From the NCBI GenBank assembly GCA_963664935.2, contig CAXXSE010000007.1:1612001-1676000 (forward strand): a stretch of DNA of 64,000 nt, in the 5' to 3' direction. Positions 45,635-55,504 of the stretch are shown one piece after another. How positions within the stretch are numbered: the first letter of the stretch is position 1; every line of letters starts with the position of its first letter. Source of the DNA: G963664935 sp963664935 (GTDB taxonomy: Bacteria > Pseudomonadota > Gammaproteobacteria > Methylococcales > G963664935). The translations under genes and the position numbers were made by a program. The notes beneath the pieces were generated by a model. It ran no database searches, had not been told where the DNA came from, and saw nothing but the letters and a program-made list of their open reading frames with translations.

Positions 45635-47122
45635 TTGATTCAAACAGGGAATGGACTAAGTAGGCGCCGAGCAGGCGTTTTACTGCATATTACCTCTTTA
45701 CCCGGCTGTTGCGGCAACGGCGATCTGGGAAGAGAGGCGTATCGATTTGTCGATTTTCTCGCCGATACCGGTGTCTCGGTGTGGCAGATGCTTCCTTTGG
45801 GACCCACCCATCTTGATGGATCCCCCTACCAGTGCTTGTCCGTCCATGCCGGTAACCCATTGTTGATCAATCTGGATTGGTTGGTGGATCGGGGATGGTT
45901 ATCCCAGTCCGGTTCAACGGACGCTTCGCCACTTTCCCGGGAATATCGTTTCGCTCGCCTGCGGGAGGCTTATCAATTATTTAATCGAAATGCCGGTAGT
46001 AAGGACAGCATGGAGTTCAAAGAGTTTAAGCAGGCACAAGCCGATTGGCTGGAATGTTACGCTTGCTATATGGCATTGCGGAAGGAGAACAATTGTAAGT
46101 CCTGGGAACATTGGCCAGAACCGATGCGGGATCGCCATCCAGATGCGATAAGCGTTGCGAATCAACGCTTGGCCGAGGAGATGGAAGCCGCTAAATTCGA
46201 GCAGTACATCTTTTCCAAACAATGGCGAGAACTCAAAACCTATGCGAATCAGCGAGGTGTATTGTTGTTTGGAGATATGCCTATTTTTGTCTCCGGGGAT
46301 AGCGATGCAGTGTGGGCAAACCGGGAATATTTTTGTCTTGATGAAAACGGGAGACCCGAAGTGGTTGCCGGCGTCCCACCCGATTATTTCTCGGAAACCG
46401 GACAGAGATGGGGCAATCCTCATTATAATTGGGAACGCTTGCAATTGGACGGCTTCAGCTGGTGGATCCGGCGCATGCGCACTCAATTGCAGTTGTTCGA
46501 TTGGATCCGTATCGACCATTTTCGGGGATTGGAATCGTATTGGGAAATTCCCGCCGTCGAACCGACGGCAATTAACGGGCGCTGGGTTAAAGCGCCGGGA
46601 GATGCGATGTTAAGGGCTATCCACGCAAATTTCGGAGAATTACCCTTGATCGCCGAGGATCTCGGGATTATTACACCGGAGGTTGAGGAACTCCGGGATA
46701 AATTTAATTTGCCGGGAATGAAAATATTACACTTCGCTTTTGATGGAGGATCGTCGAATCCCTATTTACCCCACCACCATCTCGTTAATAGCGTCGTTTA
46801 TACCGGCACCCATGATAATGATACAACCCTGTCCTGGTTCGAGCATCTTCCGGACCAACAAAAATCTTATGTCTATGAATACCTGGGGAATCCACAACAA
46901 CCCATGCCTTGGGTGCTTGTTCAAGCCGCCATGGCGTCGGTTGCACGGTTGGCCATCGTTCCTATGCAAGATATTCTGGAACTGGGGTGGGGAGAACGCA
47001 TGAATACACCCGGTACAACCGAGGAAAACTGGCAATGGCGTTTCGATTGGGATCGGTTGACCGAGGAGAGAAAGAATCGTTTGGCGTATCTAATTGGGGT
47101 CTATGATCGAGTGATTTCCTAG
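45635..47122 (+). CDS. malQ: 4-alpha-glucanotransferase (amylomaltase, GH77)
   Basis: Rearranges alpha-1,4 glucans in glycogen metabolism. 495 residues. GH77 landmarks: GVLLHITSLPGCCGNGDLGR, WQMLPLGPTHLDGSPYQCLS, FGDMPIFVSGDSDAVWANRE, catalytic Asp in WIRIDHFRGLESYWEIPA, Glu in LIAEDLGIITPEVEELR and YTGTHDNDTTLSWF. The start is TTG 45635, the first possible start in the frame, ten bases after the glgC stop; co-transcription is likely. Confidence 0.94.
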   Translation: MIQTGNGLSRRRAGVLLHITSLPGCCGNGDLGREAYRFVDFLADTGVSVWQMLPLGPTHLDGSPYQCLSVHAGNPLLINLDWLVDRGWLSQSGSTDASPLSREYRFARLREAYQLFNRNAGSKDSMEFKEFKQAQADWLECYACYMALRKENNCKSWEHWPEPMRDRHPDAISVANQRLAEEMEAAKFEQYIFSKQWRELKTYANQRGVLLFGDMPIFVSGDSDAVWANREYFCLDENGRPEVVAGVPPDYFSETGQRWGNPHYNWERLQLDGFSWWIRRMRTQLQLFDWIRIDHFRGLESYWEIPAVEPTAINGRWVKAPGDAMLRAIHANFGELPLIAEDLGIITPEVEELRDKFNLPGMKILHFAFDGGSSNPYLPHHHLVNSVVYTGTHDNDTTLSWFEHLPDQQKSYVYEYLGNPQQPMPWVLVQAAMASVARLAIVPMQDILELGWGERMNTPGTTEENWQWRFDWDRLTEERKNRLAYLIGVYDRVIS

Positions 47123-47243
47123 ACTGAAAAGGATGTCAATCATTGCATCGTATAAGTCATCACTATGACGGACACTATTCTTTTGAACCGGGGTAGGGTT
47201 ATGTGAAAATCACCCAGCGACTTTTGTTAACTTTTTCTTTACT

Positions 47244-48659
47244 AGTCTATTCCAATCTATAAATGGCCCTGAAACAGAGGGGTAGAGAATCTACCTGAAG
47301 AGGCAAATCAGGCAATACTCCGCTCCTGCTCAAAGATGGTTTTGAAAAGTTTACGTTTGGCCTCATTCATCTGTTTGACTGCGTCATTGTCGCTGATTGA
47401 GAAGGCAATTGCATCCAGCTTTTTAAAGGTGGTCCCCAGTTTGAGATATTGGTTTGCATCAGGTAATGATTTGAGCTTCTCGTAGGGTGTCATCATTAAC
47501 TTGTAGGGATAGCTCTTTTTCACCTTTCCTTTGTTGTCTTCTTTTGGGACAGGAAAAAAGCAAGGACGATGGAAGTTGATATAGGGGTTGAAATACTCTC
47601 TGTGAAATTCATTAAGTTGAGGCGCCCAGTACCCCGGGATATGGTCGTACCCCAGATGTTTGCGGATGATGGTTCCGTTCTTGGACTCGGCGAGTGCATT
47701 GTCGTTGGAATGGCGTGGGCGTGATTTGGTCAGGTCAATATGGAGCTTTCCGAGCAGTTTTGCCACGGTATGATTGATGTATTCCGAACCGTTATCCGCG
47801 TGAAATGCCAGGATGACAAAAGGGAAGATTTCGATCAGCATCTCCAGGACCGGAATCATGAAACGCTCAGTAATCCGTTCTACGGAGAATATACATTCAA
47901 ATTGCGTGACTTCATCAACCGCATTGATATGGTAAACCCCTTTGATCCCATCCAGGTCGCCCTGATGGACTGTGTCGATCCGTAGAAAGCCTGGTTTACC
48001 TTCTGAATTGGGTTTTCGTCGCTCGCCTATCTGAGAGCGTTTTGAAGCGGGTTTATCAAACTGGCGGCGCTGTCGTTGATAACACGTAGAATGACGAAGA
48101 TTATAGAGATGGGCAACCGAAATCTTTGCTAAGCGCCCATAGCGATAATCCTCATAGATCAAAAGCATCCGCTCACAGATCTTCTTGGTGGCTGCACCGC
48201 AGAGTGTCCCATGGAGCTTGTCGGTCTCAGCTAACAGCACTGCGCCCTCAGGGCGGTAGAAGCGTTCAAATCCCGATGCTGTACGCTGTTGGCGCTTGAT
48301 GTATCCGGTTTTTTTGTATTGCTGTACCAGCCGTTTCACTTGCCGTGGAGAATAGCCACTCACCTGCTCCAGATAGCGGATGATCAATCCCTTACCGTTC
48401 TTGCTGCAAGAGATATAACTGAATTTGACCAATGTACGCCGAATCCACTGGTAGCGCTCTTCCTTGTTGGTAATTGAAAACTCAACCTCCACAGTTCCTT
48501 CGAGAAAGATGCGGACGTCATCCAATGTTTTTATCTTTTTGTCACTCATATAGATCACCATAGGTGACCATCATGAGCAGAAATTACTCCTCAGGTACAG
48601 GGCTGTTTCACGTTGGAATCACGGCTCCCGTTCAGGGCCATTTCATATTGGACAAGACT
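47244..48659 (-). mobile_element. 1416-bp insertion sequence (rve/DDE type), copy C
   Basis: Same ends as copies A and B. A 5-bp duplication TTACT lies at 47239-47243 and 48660-48664. It lies between malQ and the cold-shock gene, with its right end 194 bp upstream of the latter. Confidence 0.95.
47308..48561 (-). CDS. Integrase-core (rve) DDE transposase, copy C
   Basis: 417 residues, intact, catalytic residues as in the other copies. Small differences include RPEGAVLL for RPEDAVLL, YRYGRLAK for YRYERLAK and FDKPASKRS for FDKTASKRS, so the three copies are not exact clones. Confidence 0.9.
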   Translation of the reverse strand: MVIYMSDKKIKTLDDVRIFLEGTVEVEFSITNKEERYQWIRRTLVKFSYISCSKNGKGLIIRYLEQVSGYSPRQVKRLVQQYKKTGYIKRQQRTASGFERFYRPEGAVLLAETDKLHGTLCGAATKKICERMLLIYEDYRYGRLAKISVAHLYNLRHSTCYQRQRRQFDKPASKRSQIGERRKPNSEGKPGFLRIDTVHQGDLDGIKGVYHINAVDEVTQFECIFSVERITERFMIPVLEMLIEIFPFVILAFHADNGSEYINHTVAKLLGKLHIDLTKSRPRHSNDNALAESKNGTIIRKHLGYDHIPGYWAPQLNEFHREYFNPYINFHRPCFFPVPKEDNKGKVKKSYPYKLMMTPYEKLKSLPDANQYLKLGTTFKKLDAIAFSISDNDAVKQMNEAKRKLFKTIFEQERSIA

Positions 48660-48852
48660 TTACTTTGCAAAAATATACGTTACACTTCGGGCGCTGGTAA
48701 AGAATACAGCTACTATTTATGTCTGTGCAATTTCGATGACACTTCCGCTATCACATCTTGTCTGTTCGTAAGTAAATCCTGCATCTTTCAGCACGCCATC
48801 GATTTGGTGAATTACGCTATCGATTATGATCAATTAATTTAGGAGATCCCTA

Positions 48853-49059
48853 ATGAGTACCACAACAGGCCGTGTGAAATGGTTCGATGAAAAAAAGGGT
48901 TTTGGATTTATAGAACAGGAAGACGGCAAAGATGTCTTCGTCCATTTCATAGCAATCACGGGCTCCGGCTATAAAACACTTGCTGAAGGACAAGAGGTGC
49001 GGTTTGAAGTCGAACAAGGCCAGAAAGGCCCGCAAGCAGCTAACGTGACTATCGTCTAA
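48853..49059 (+). CDS. Cold-shock domain protein (CspA family)
   Basis: 68-residue OB-fold RNA/DNA chaperone. RNP1 KGFGFIEQEDG and RNP2 KDVFVHFIAI, opening TGRVKWFDEKKGFGFI. TTAGGAG lies eight bases before ATG. The leader between the IS and the gene is 193 bp, long enough for the structured 5' UTR usual in this family. A DEAD-box helicase gene follows, a pairing that fits cold adaptation. Confidence 0.95.
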   Translation: MSTTTGRVKWFDEKKGFGFIEQEDGKDVFVHFIAITGSGYKTLAEGQEVRFEVEQGQKGPQAANVTIV

Positions 49060-49521
49060 CTGCGCTAAGGTTGCTTAATTCGATTGAGTAACCTTTCAAG
49101 TGTTTTGTGAAACCGGCTGCCCAAAGCTGTGTATTTAAACAGCGTTGCGTTGGGCAGCTATAGGTGACGTGACTATCCCAATTATCCCATTGATTCGAAT
49201 AATCAATTGGGACGGGTAGCCTTTTCAAGCTATTCCATACAAACGCCTGGGCGATCCTCAGCGTCTTGAAACTCATTTTCCCAGAACAAAACACCTTTTC
49301 ACTGGGATTCTCGATGGATTGGGCATTTAGGATGCTCCGGCTCATGAGTACCTTGTTGTTAAAAACAGTTTCGGGTACGTACGAGAAAAAGTAAAAACGG
49401 TTAAAATGTTATTTACGGCTGTCAACAAGCAATTTAGCCGGATTTTAATGCCGTATCGTGCTATCGGGTCCGTTTTCCGAAAGCATTTCACGTATTCTTC
49501 CATCTATTTCAGGTTCTACAC
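49060..49521 (+). promoter_or_regulatory. Structured leader between the cold-shock gene and deaD
   Basis: Two inverted repeats: AAGGTT (49067-49072) with AACCTT (49090-49095), extended by CTTAAT/ATTGAG, and GCTGCCCAA (49116-49124) with TTGGGCAGC (49150-49158), inner arms GCTGT/ACAGC. The first may weakly terminate the csp transcript (only TTC follows). The remaining 360 bp contain no gene that I believe; a minus-strand frame at 49049-49345 has no recognisable features. Helicase genes of this type often have long regulatory leaders. Confidence 0.45.
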
Positions 49522-51288
49522 ATGACTACCGATACGGTAACCGCGTTTAATCAATTCGCGCTGAAAAAATCTATTCTAAAAGTAATGGATGAAGTGGGTT
49601 ATGAAACCCCGACACCCATCCAGGTTCAAACGATTCCATTGTTGCTTGAAGGCAAGGATGTCCTGGGCGAGGCGCAAACCGGCACCGGTAAAACCGCAGC
49701 GTTTGCTTTACCGATTTTATCCAATCTCGAATTAAAACAAAAAGACCCACAGGTTTTAGTGTTGGCGCCTACTCGTGAACTGGCCATCCAGGTGGCCGAA
49801 GCCTTCCAAAAATATGCCACGCACATCAAAGGTTTTCATGTGTTACCGATTTATGGCGGCCAGGACTACCGTGGGCAAATCCGTGGGTTACAACGCGGAG
49901 TACATGTGGTCGTAGGCACGCCTGGACGGGTGATGGACCATATGCGTCGAGGCACCTTAAAACTGGGTAACCTCAGTACGCTTGTATTGGATGAAGGTGA
50001 TGAAATGCTGCGTATGGGTTTTATCGATGATGTGAAATGGATACTTGAACAAACGCCATCAGACCGGCAAACCGCATTGTTCTCGGCCACTATGCCGCAA
50101 CAAATCCGCCGAATTGCCGCGCAACACCTCAATGAACCCACGGAAATTATTATTAAGGTTAAAACCTCCACGGCGGAAACCATCCGGCAACGCTTTTGGC
50201 CGGTCAGTGGTTTGCATAAACTGGATGCCTTAACCCGTATACTTGAAGCTGAGCCTTTCGATGCCATGCTTATTTTCGTTCGCACCAAAACCGCAACGGT
50301 TGAGTTGTCCGAAAAGCTGCAAGCGCGCGGTTATAACTCGGCCCCCCTCAACGGCGATATTCCACAAAATCAGCGTGAGCGGACCATTGGACAATTAAAA
50401 AATGCTAAAGTGGAAATTGTTGTCGCCACCGATGTTGCCGCACGTGGATTGGATGTAGACCGTATCAGTCATGTTGTTAATTACGATATTCCCTACGATA
50501 CGGAAGCTTATGTGCATCGTATTGGGCGTACCGGTCGTGCGGGTCGGCAGGGTGATGCTATCCTGTTTGTCGCACCGCGTGAAAAACGTTTGATGCACGC
50601 CATAGAAAGAGCGACTGGGAAGAAGATCGAGATAATGGAACTGCCTTCAACCGAAGTTATTAATGACCAACGTATCGCCAAATTCAAACAACGCATTACC
50701 GACACCCTTGCGACTGAGGATTTAGGGTTATTTTCTCAGTTGGTTGAGCAATATCAGCAAGAACATAACATACCGGCACTGGAAATTGCCGCGGCTCTTG
50801 CGCAACAATTACAAGGCGATACCCCCTTTCTGTTACAGCATAAACCTCAACGGAAAGCGGATAATAGCTGGAACAAAGATGAAAGAAAACCTCGAAAGGA
50901 ACGTCGTGAGCGTCCGTCGAGAAAAGAGGCGCCGCCTGAAGAAGGTATGGAGCGTTACCGCATTGAAGTCGGTCATAATCACAAGGTTAAACCGGGAAAT
51001 ATAGTCGGCGCCATCGCAAATGAAGCCGGGATCGAAAGTCAATACATCGGACGTATCAATATTCAAGATGACCACAGCGTGGTCGATTTACCCGAAGGTA
51101 TGCCCAAAGATATTTTCAACGATTTGAAAAAGGTTTGGGTATCGGGTCAGCAGTTAAGGATTTCCATTTTAAATAAAGGAAGAACCTCCCGGAATTCAAT
51201 TAATAGCGCTAAAAACAAAGGCAAGGAACGAAATAAAGACGAATCCACCCCTAAGAAAAGCAGCAGTAAGAACGTACGAAAAAGATGA
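49522..51288 (+). CDS. deaD: DEAD-box RNA helicase, DeaD/CsdA type
   Basis: Cytosolic RNA helicase for ribosome assembly and cold growth. 588 residues. Q-motif and motif I TPTPIQVQTIPLL ... GEAQTGTGKTAAFALP, Ia APTRELAIQVAEAF, III LFSATMPQQIRR, V ATDVAARGLDVDRI, VI YVHRIGRTGRAGR. Motif II reads DEGD instead of DEAD (LVLDEGDEMLRMGF). C-terminal DbpA-like RNA-binding domain (YRIEVGHNHKVKPGNIVGAI) and a basic Lys/Arg/Ser tail. Good match to DeaD in length and order. Confidence 0.95.
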   Translation: MTTDTVTAFNQFALKKSILKVMDEVGYETPTPIQVQTIPLLLEGKDVLGEAQTGTGKTAAFALPILSNLELKQKDPQVLVLAPTRELAIQVAEAFQKYATHIKGFHVLPIYGGQDYRGQIRGLQRGVHVVVGTPGRVMDHMRRGTLKLGNLSTLVLDEGDEMLRMGFIDDVKWILEQTPSDRQTALFSATMPQQIRRIAAQHLNEPTEIIIKVKTSTAETIRQRFWPVSGLHKLDALTRILEAEPFDAMLIFVRTKTATVELSEKLQARGYNSAPLNGDIPQNQRERTIGQLKNAKVEIVVATDVAARGLDVDRISHVVNYDIPYDTEAYVHRIGRTGRAGRQGDAILFVAPREKRLMHAIERATGKKIEIMELPSTEVINDQRIAKFKQRITDTLATEDLGLFSQLVEQYQQEHNIPALEIAAALAQQLQGDTPFLLQHKPQRKADNSWNKDERKPRKERRERPSRKEAPPEEGMERYRIEVGHNHKVKPGNIVGAIANEAGIESQYIGRINIQDDHSVVDLPEGMPKDIFNDLKKVWVSGQQLRISILNKGRTSRNSINSAKNKGKERNKDESTPKKSSSKNVRKR

Positions 51289-51362
51289 TCGGGATAACGA
51301 AAACGGTGTTAACCGACAACCGTGAACGATTGCCAAAAACGTTTACGTTGATTCTCTACGCT

Positions 51363-51806
51363 TTAAGAATGCCGCGACTTTTCGCCTCGCAAGGCCAACC
51401 ATAGCGTATAGAGAATCAGTTCGCTGGCTTCCTCGGCGTTGGTCACTTGGCAATTGGCGATTAATTTTGGATTTTTCCCATTGAGACACAAGCCATTTCG
51501 AACTTGCGACCCCAAGCCAAAATTTAGCATTCCCATCGCTTCTTTAGACATTCCGCGAATATGTTCTTTAATTTCCTCACTAAACACATTGCGTAAATAA
51601 TTGACGGCGCCAAACAGCGTTTTTGGTGGTTCTATAATAGTGTTTAAATCTAACATCATTATAATTCTTCTTATATCGCACCACCTCGTGGGGCGTTGGG
51701 ATTGATTGCCGATAACTCCGGCGACAAATTGCACCATGCTATCCCGAATTGAAGTCACGAATTCAGGTTCAAATGAATTATACGAAAGATACCCCATCGA
51801 ATACAT
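51363..51806 (-). CDS. Hypothetical protein, DUF6794-like
   Basis: 147 residues. The middle and C-terminus (PPKTLFGAVNYLRNVFSEEI, LNFGLGSQVRNGLCLNGKNP, EEASELILYTLWLALRG) resemble the small DUF6794 proteins, in which a FGLGxxIRNxxGLW-like stretch is conserved; this is from memory. The first 40 or so residues look unrelated, so the start may be internal (for example ATG 51658, MMLDLNTIIEPP). No function known. It ends 75 bp from the deaD stop (convergent) and starts 50 bp from the IS. Confidence 0.55.
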   Translation of the reverse strand: MYSMGYLSYNSFEPEFVTSIRDSMVQFVAGVIGNQSQRPTRWCDIRRIIMMLDLNTIIEPPKTLFGAVNYLRNVFSEEIKEHIRGMSKEAMGMLNFGLGSQVRNGLCLNGKNPKLIANCQVTNAEEASELILYTLWLALRGEKSRHS

Positions 51807-51855
51807 CCGCCAATTGGACCTTTTTTATTTCTTTTTGTTGTACATTTGGTCAATA

Positions 51856-53655
51856 ACTCGTCAGTCACGAGTTCTATCCGATTTGACGTAACTATTCAGG
51901 CCCTGAATTCATTTTTTCGATGTGTCACCTCGACCAACGGAAGAAAGTCTTATCACCCATTGATAGCTCTGCGCTTTAAGATTGCCCACTGGTGTTCATA
52001 AAAGATGAGTAGTGTAGAAAATAGAAATCGATAATTACGACTAGACATTTGCTAAAAAACACGGATCCTTCTTTTCTTTGTAGAAGTACAGATGGAAGGA
52101 GGAGACCCCGTGCAACAGTATATTTCTCAGAGTTTAGAAAGCTTTCAAAGCGTTTTTTCCAGATCGAGTACTTGGTTGTTGTTCTGCGCCATTGTGATTG
52201 GATTTATGGGGGCAGGAGAAATGATCGGCGTGACGTCGTTGTGTCGTTTCTGGCTATTAGATGAACTTGGTTATTACCGCTTGCTCCGTTTTTTTAGATC
52301 CAAAGCGTATGTCTATGGGGCGTTGCTCGATGCTTGGCAAGATTTTGTGAATCGCCAAGGAAAATCCGTTGAAGTAGCTGGACGAGCGATACTTCTGGGT
52401 GACCATACCGCGGTGATCAAAGATGGACGCAAGATGCCCGGCGTGGTATCGATGCACGAGTCATCGGAGACGCAAACGAAACCCGGCTATTTTCGGGCCC
52501 AATGTTGGGGCAGCATTGGCATCTTGATCGGGTCGTTATCCGCTTGTTTTTGTTGTCCTTTGCAGCTTCAAATTCATCAGGGATGGGCTCATTTAGGGTT
52601 GAACGACGAGCGCGATAATCCATGTCGGATCAAGCTCACCGACCGCTTGGTGGCCATGGCGATTCATTTTGCGGTGACGAATCACTGTCTGTGTTATTTG
52701 GTGTTGGATGCCTTTTTTTCAACCGGGGGCGTATTTCGAGCTTGCCACTATTATTCAATCCAGCATCAGGCGCGGTGGGTTGAGGTGCTGGTCAAAGCCA
52801 AGAATAGCTATGTGGGTTATTTCCCCGCGCCACCGAAACCCGCCTCTCGCCCCGGACCTCAGCCGCTCTATGGCGAGAAAGTGTGTTTAAGAGAATGCTT
52901 CGACCACCTTCATTTGTTTGAGACGGTGACCTGTCAAGTCTACGGTAAAACCGAATCCATCCGGGTTATGACGCTTACACTGTTATGGCGGCCCATCGCT
53001 GATCAGGTGTTATTTATTCTCGCCGTCACCTCAAAAGGCCCAATGGTTCTAATGAGTTCCGATTTAACGCTGTCAGCCATTGATGCCGTTGAACTGTATT
53101 GTGCTAGAACCCGCATTGAAATCATGTTCGCGATGTTAAAGCATGTGATCGGCGCCTTTAAATTTCGTTTTTGGACTAAAAAATTGCCAAAACATTCTAG
53201 ACGCCCCTTTTCCAATCGTCTTCTCAAAGCCCCACAGCCCCAGGATATTCATACCGTTCAAGCGTGCTGGCGAGCCTATGAAATCTTCGTGCTCTGTGCC
53301 TCCATTGCCTTGGGGTTAATGCAATTGATTGCGCTCCAGTATCAAGATACGATTTGGTCTGAGCACTCGCTTTATCTTCGCACTCAATCGCGTGATTTGC
53401 CATCGGAGAAAACCGTCAAGCAAATTTTAGCGCCATTGTTCCTCAAACAATTCTTTCGACTTGAGGAAAATGGCATGATTCAACAGATCCGTGCCCGCTT
53501 GATGGCTGTTTCCGATGAAATAGATGACGATTAAACTGAATGAGGCGTTCTATGCTCTAATTCTCTGCGATCTTCAAAATTTTTCATCAAACATACTACG
53601 ATGGAGAGGGTAGTTTTGCCCCGCTTTTCTCGCTGTTAACTCACGACTGCCGAGT
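51856..53655 (+). mobile_element. IS4-type insertion sequence, copy 2 (1800 bp)
   Basis: Ends ACTCGTCAGTCACGAGTT at 51856 and AACTCACGACTGCCGAGT ending at 53655. Near-identical to copy 1. The flanks CAATA and AAATG are not a direct repeat, so this copy either lost its duplication or lies at a rearrangement junction. It cuts off the 3' end of the asnB-like gene. Confidence 0.92.
52110..53534 (+). CDS. DDE transposase of the IS4-type element, copy 2
   Basis: Same protein as copy 1 with about two substitutions (YCARTRIE for YCAKTRIE is one). GTG 52110 has GGAGG eight bases upstream and is preferred to ATG 52092, which lies before that site. Intact frame. Confidence 0.85.
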   Translation: MQQYISQSLESFQSVFSRSSTWLLFCAIVIGFMGAGEMIGVTSLCRFWLLDELGYYRLLRFFRSKAYVYGALLDAWQDFVNRQGKSVEVAGRAILLGDHTAVIKDGRKMPGVVSMHESSETQTKPGYFRAQCWGSIGILIGSLSACFCCPLQLQIHQGWAHLGLNDERDNPCRIKLTDRLVAMAIHFAVTNHCLCYLVLDAFFSTGGVFRACHYYSIQHQARWVEVLVKAKNSYVGYFPAPPKPASRPGPQPLYGEKVCLRECFDHLHLFETVTCQVYGKTESIRVMTLTLLWRPIADQVLFILAVTSKGPMVLMSSDLTLSAIDAVELYCARTRIEIMFAMLKHVIGAFKFRFWTKKLPKHSRRPFSNRLLKAPQPQDIHTVQACWRAYEIFVLCASIALGLMQLIALQYQDTIWSEHSLYLRTQSRDLPSEKTVKQILAPLFLKQFFRLEENGMIQQIRARLMAVSDEIDDD

Positions 53656-55455
53656 AAATGAGGATACCTGCCAGAGGCCTCTTTGCTTAAATGACTGGCT
53701 CGCCGCGATATCCCGAATGAAGGTTGACAGCGGACCTCTCACCCACTTATCTTCCGGCACCGATAGTCCCAACTTACTGTGCCGCTCAACGACATCTTCA
53801 GGCAGAATACCCTTCATGGCCTCGCGCAAAAGGAATTTACTCCTGCCCCTCCGCGTCTTAAGCAAGCCCGGTAATTGAAACATAAACTCCGCGATTCGAT
53901 AATCCAGGAAAGGAAATCTTTCTTCTAATCCGTGAGCCGCGGAATTGCGATCTTCATAGTGGCACAATGCCGGAACCGTATCTCTAAGCAGCCAGCGCAG
54001 CAGTTGATCGTTTACTCGGTCCCCTTTTACCGAGACAGCTGCCAGGGCACTTTTGCCGAAAAATCCCGCCGACAAAAAACTGCGCGACGCAAGGGTTAAA
54101 GCTTTTTCTTGGGTGATGGATCGATAGGACCTTGCGAAACGATGGCCCATTAAGTTTTTGGCAACTTGGCCCAACATCCAGCCTGAACTTAAACCACAAA
54201 GAATCTTTGTATCTTGCCAGTCTCTTCGAACACCGCCGCAACCGTTATGGTGCCACGAATCGAGCAAGGTGCTACCGATAAGGAAATCGTAGTACCCTCC
54301 CATGGTTTCATCCCCCCCCCCCCTGACCGTTTAGGATAACGATAACACCCTGGGAAGCAAGCGTTTTCATCATATGCCAATGAACACATCGGTTTAAAGA
54401 ATCGAGCGGTTCATCATTGTGCCATATTGAAGAAGGAATCAAATCAGTCAGGGGTAGATCCCCAACTTCCATTTTCCGCAACTCAATGTCGAGATGCTTT
54501 GAGACACTTTCAGCGTAACACGACTCGTCGAAAGTATCGCCCTGAAGAGCCATGGAATAAAAACCGGAAAAATTGTCTTGCGAAATTCCGTTGCTGGCCG
54601 TATTCCGAGCAATCATGCCGGCGATGCTGGACGAGTCCATTCCTCCACTCAGCAGTAAGCCGACTGATCGATCGCTCCTAAGACGTAGCTTCACCGATGA
54701 AGCCAGTAGTTCACGGAGTTCCTCAACTACATTGTCAATCCTTGACATTTCAAATACGGCGGCGGCGCGCTCAGGAAGTGACCAGTATTTCCGGATATCC
54801 AAGCGCCACGAATCTCTACGCAGTTTAAAAAAATGTGCGGGGCGAAGCTGAAAAATACCTTCGAAACAAGTCTCCGGTGTTGCATCCCAAACACGCCTAA
54901 ATACCGCCGAATAGAGAGTTGTCAGGTTAGGTTCATTCGGCACGAATGGCAGAGTGAGAAGAGCTTTGATTTCCGAAGCGAAACAAAAAAAATTTCATTT
55001 TTGAAATAGTAGAACGGTTTAATCCCAAACCGGTCTCTTGCGGAAAACAGTTCTCCTACGGATGGTGAATAGACGGCGAAGCCGAACATACCGTTTAGCG
55101 CATCCAAACATTGTTCACCATTTCGAATGAAATGGTGCAAAAGCACTTCCGTGTCGGATCGTGAGCTAAGATTGATATTGTCGGAAGTAAGAGACTCGGC
55201 CAATTCCTTGAAGTTGTAAATCTCGCCATTAAAAACGATTGTCGTCTCTGAGCCCGGCAAATTCATGGGCTGCCTGCCATTGTCAGAAACGTCCTGGATG
55301 CTCAGCCGATTAAACCCGAGACGTGCTCCCGTCAACCTGACATGTTGCCAGTCATCCGGACCCCGGTGCTTTTGCACCGCCATCATATTCTCAATCCATT
55401 CCACCGGAATTTGACAATCGATATCTCGTGAAATTATCCCAGAAATTCCACACAT
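53656..55455 (-). pseudogene. asnB: Asparagine synthase-like amidotransferase, frameshifted twice and 3'-truncated
   Basis: Glutamine-hydrolysing AsnB family, in polysaccharide clusters often a sugar amidotransferase. Part 1 (54922-55455): MCGISGIISRD with nucleophile Cys2 and RLSIQDVSDNGRQPM. Near 54993 a T-run of eight (nine expected) shifts the frame to ASEIKALLTLPFVP. Part 2 (54308-54943): ATP-site SVGLLLSGGMDSSSIAGMIA, ending in a run of 12 G (54312-54323) exactly at the NGQGGDE motif. Part 3 (53641-54303): FPFLDYRIAEFMFQLPGLLK and LREAMKGILPEDVVERHSKL. Part 3 runs into IS sequence at 53655, so some of the C-terminus is lost. Confidence 0.9.
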
Positions 55456-55504
55456 ATTTACAATCTACTTATAATTAGAAATCAGAGACTTGCTTGAAAT
55501 CACC

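Noticed and set aside
49049..49345. 98-codon minus-strand frame after the cold-shock gene
   Set aside because: No family features, overlaps inverted repeats in a probable leader, and no ribosome site.
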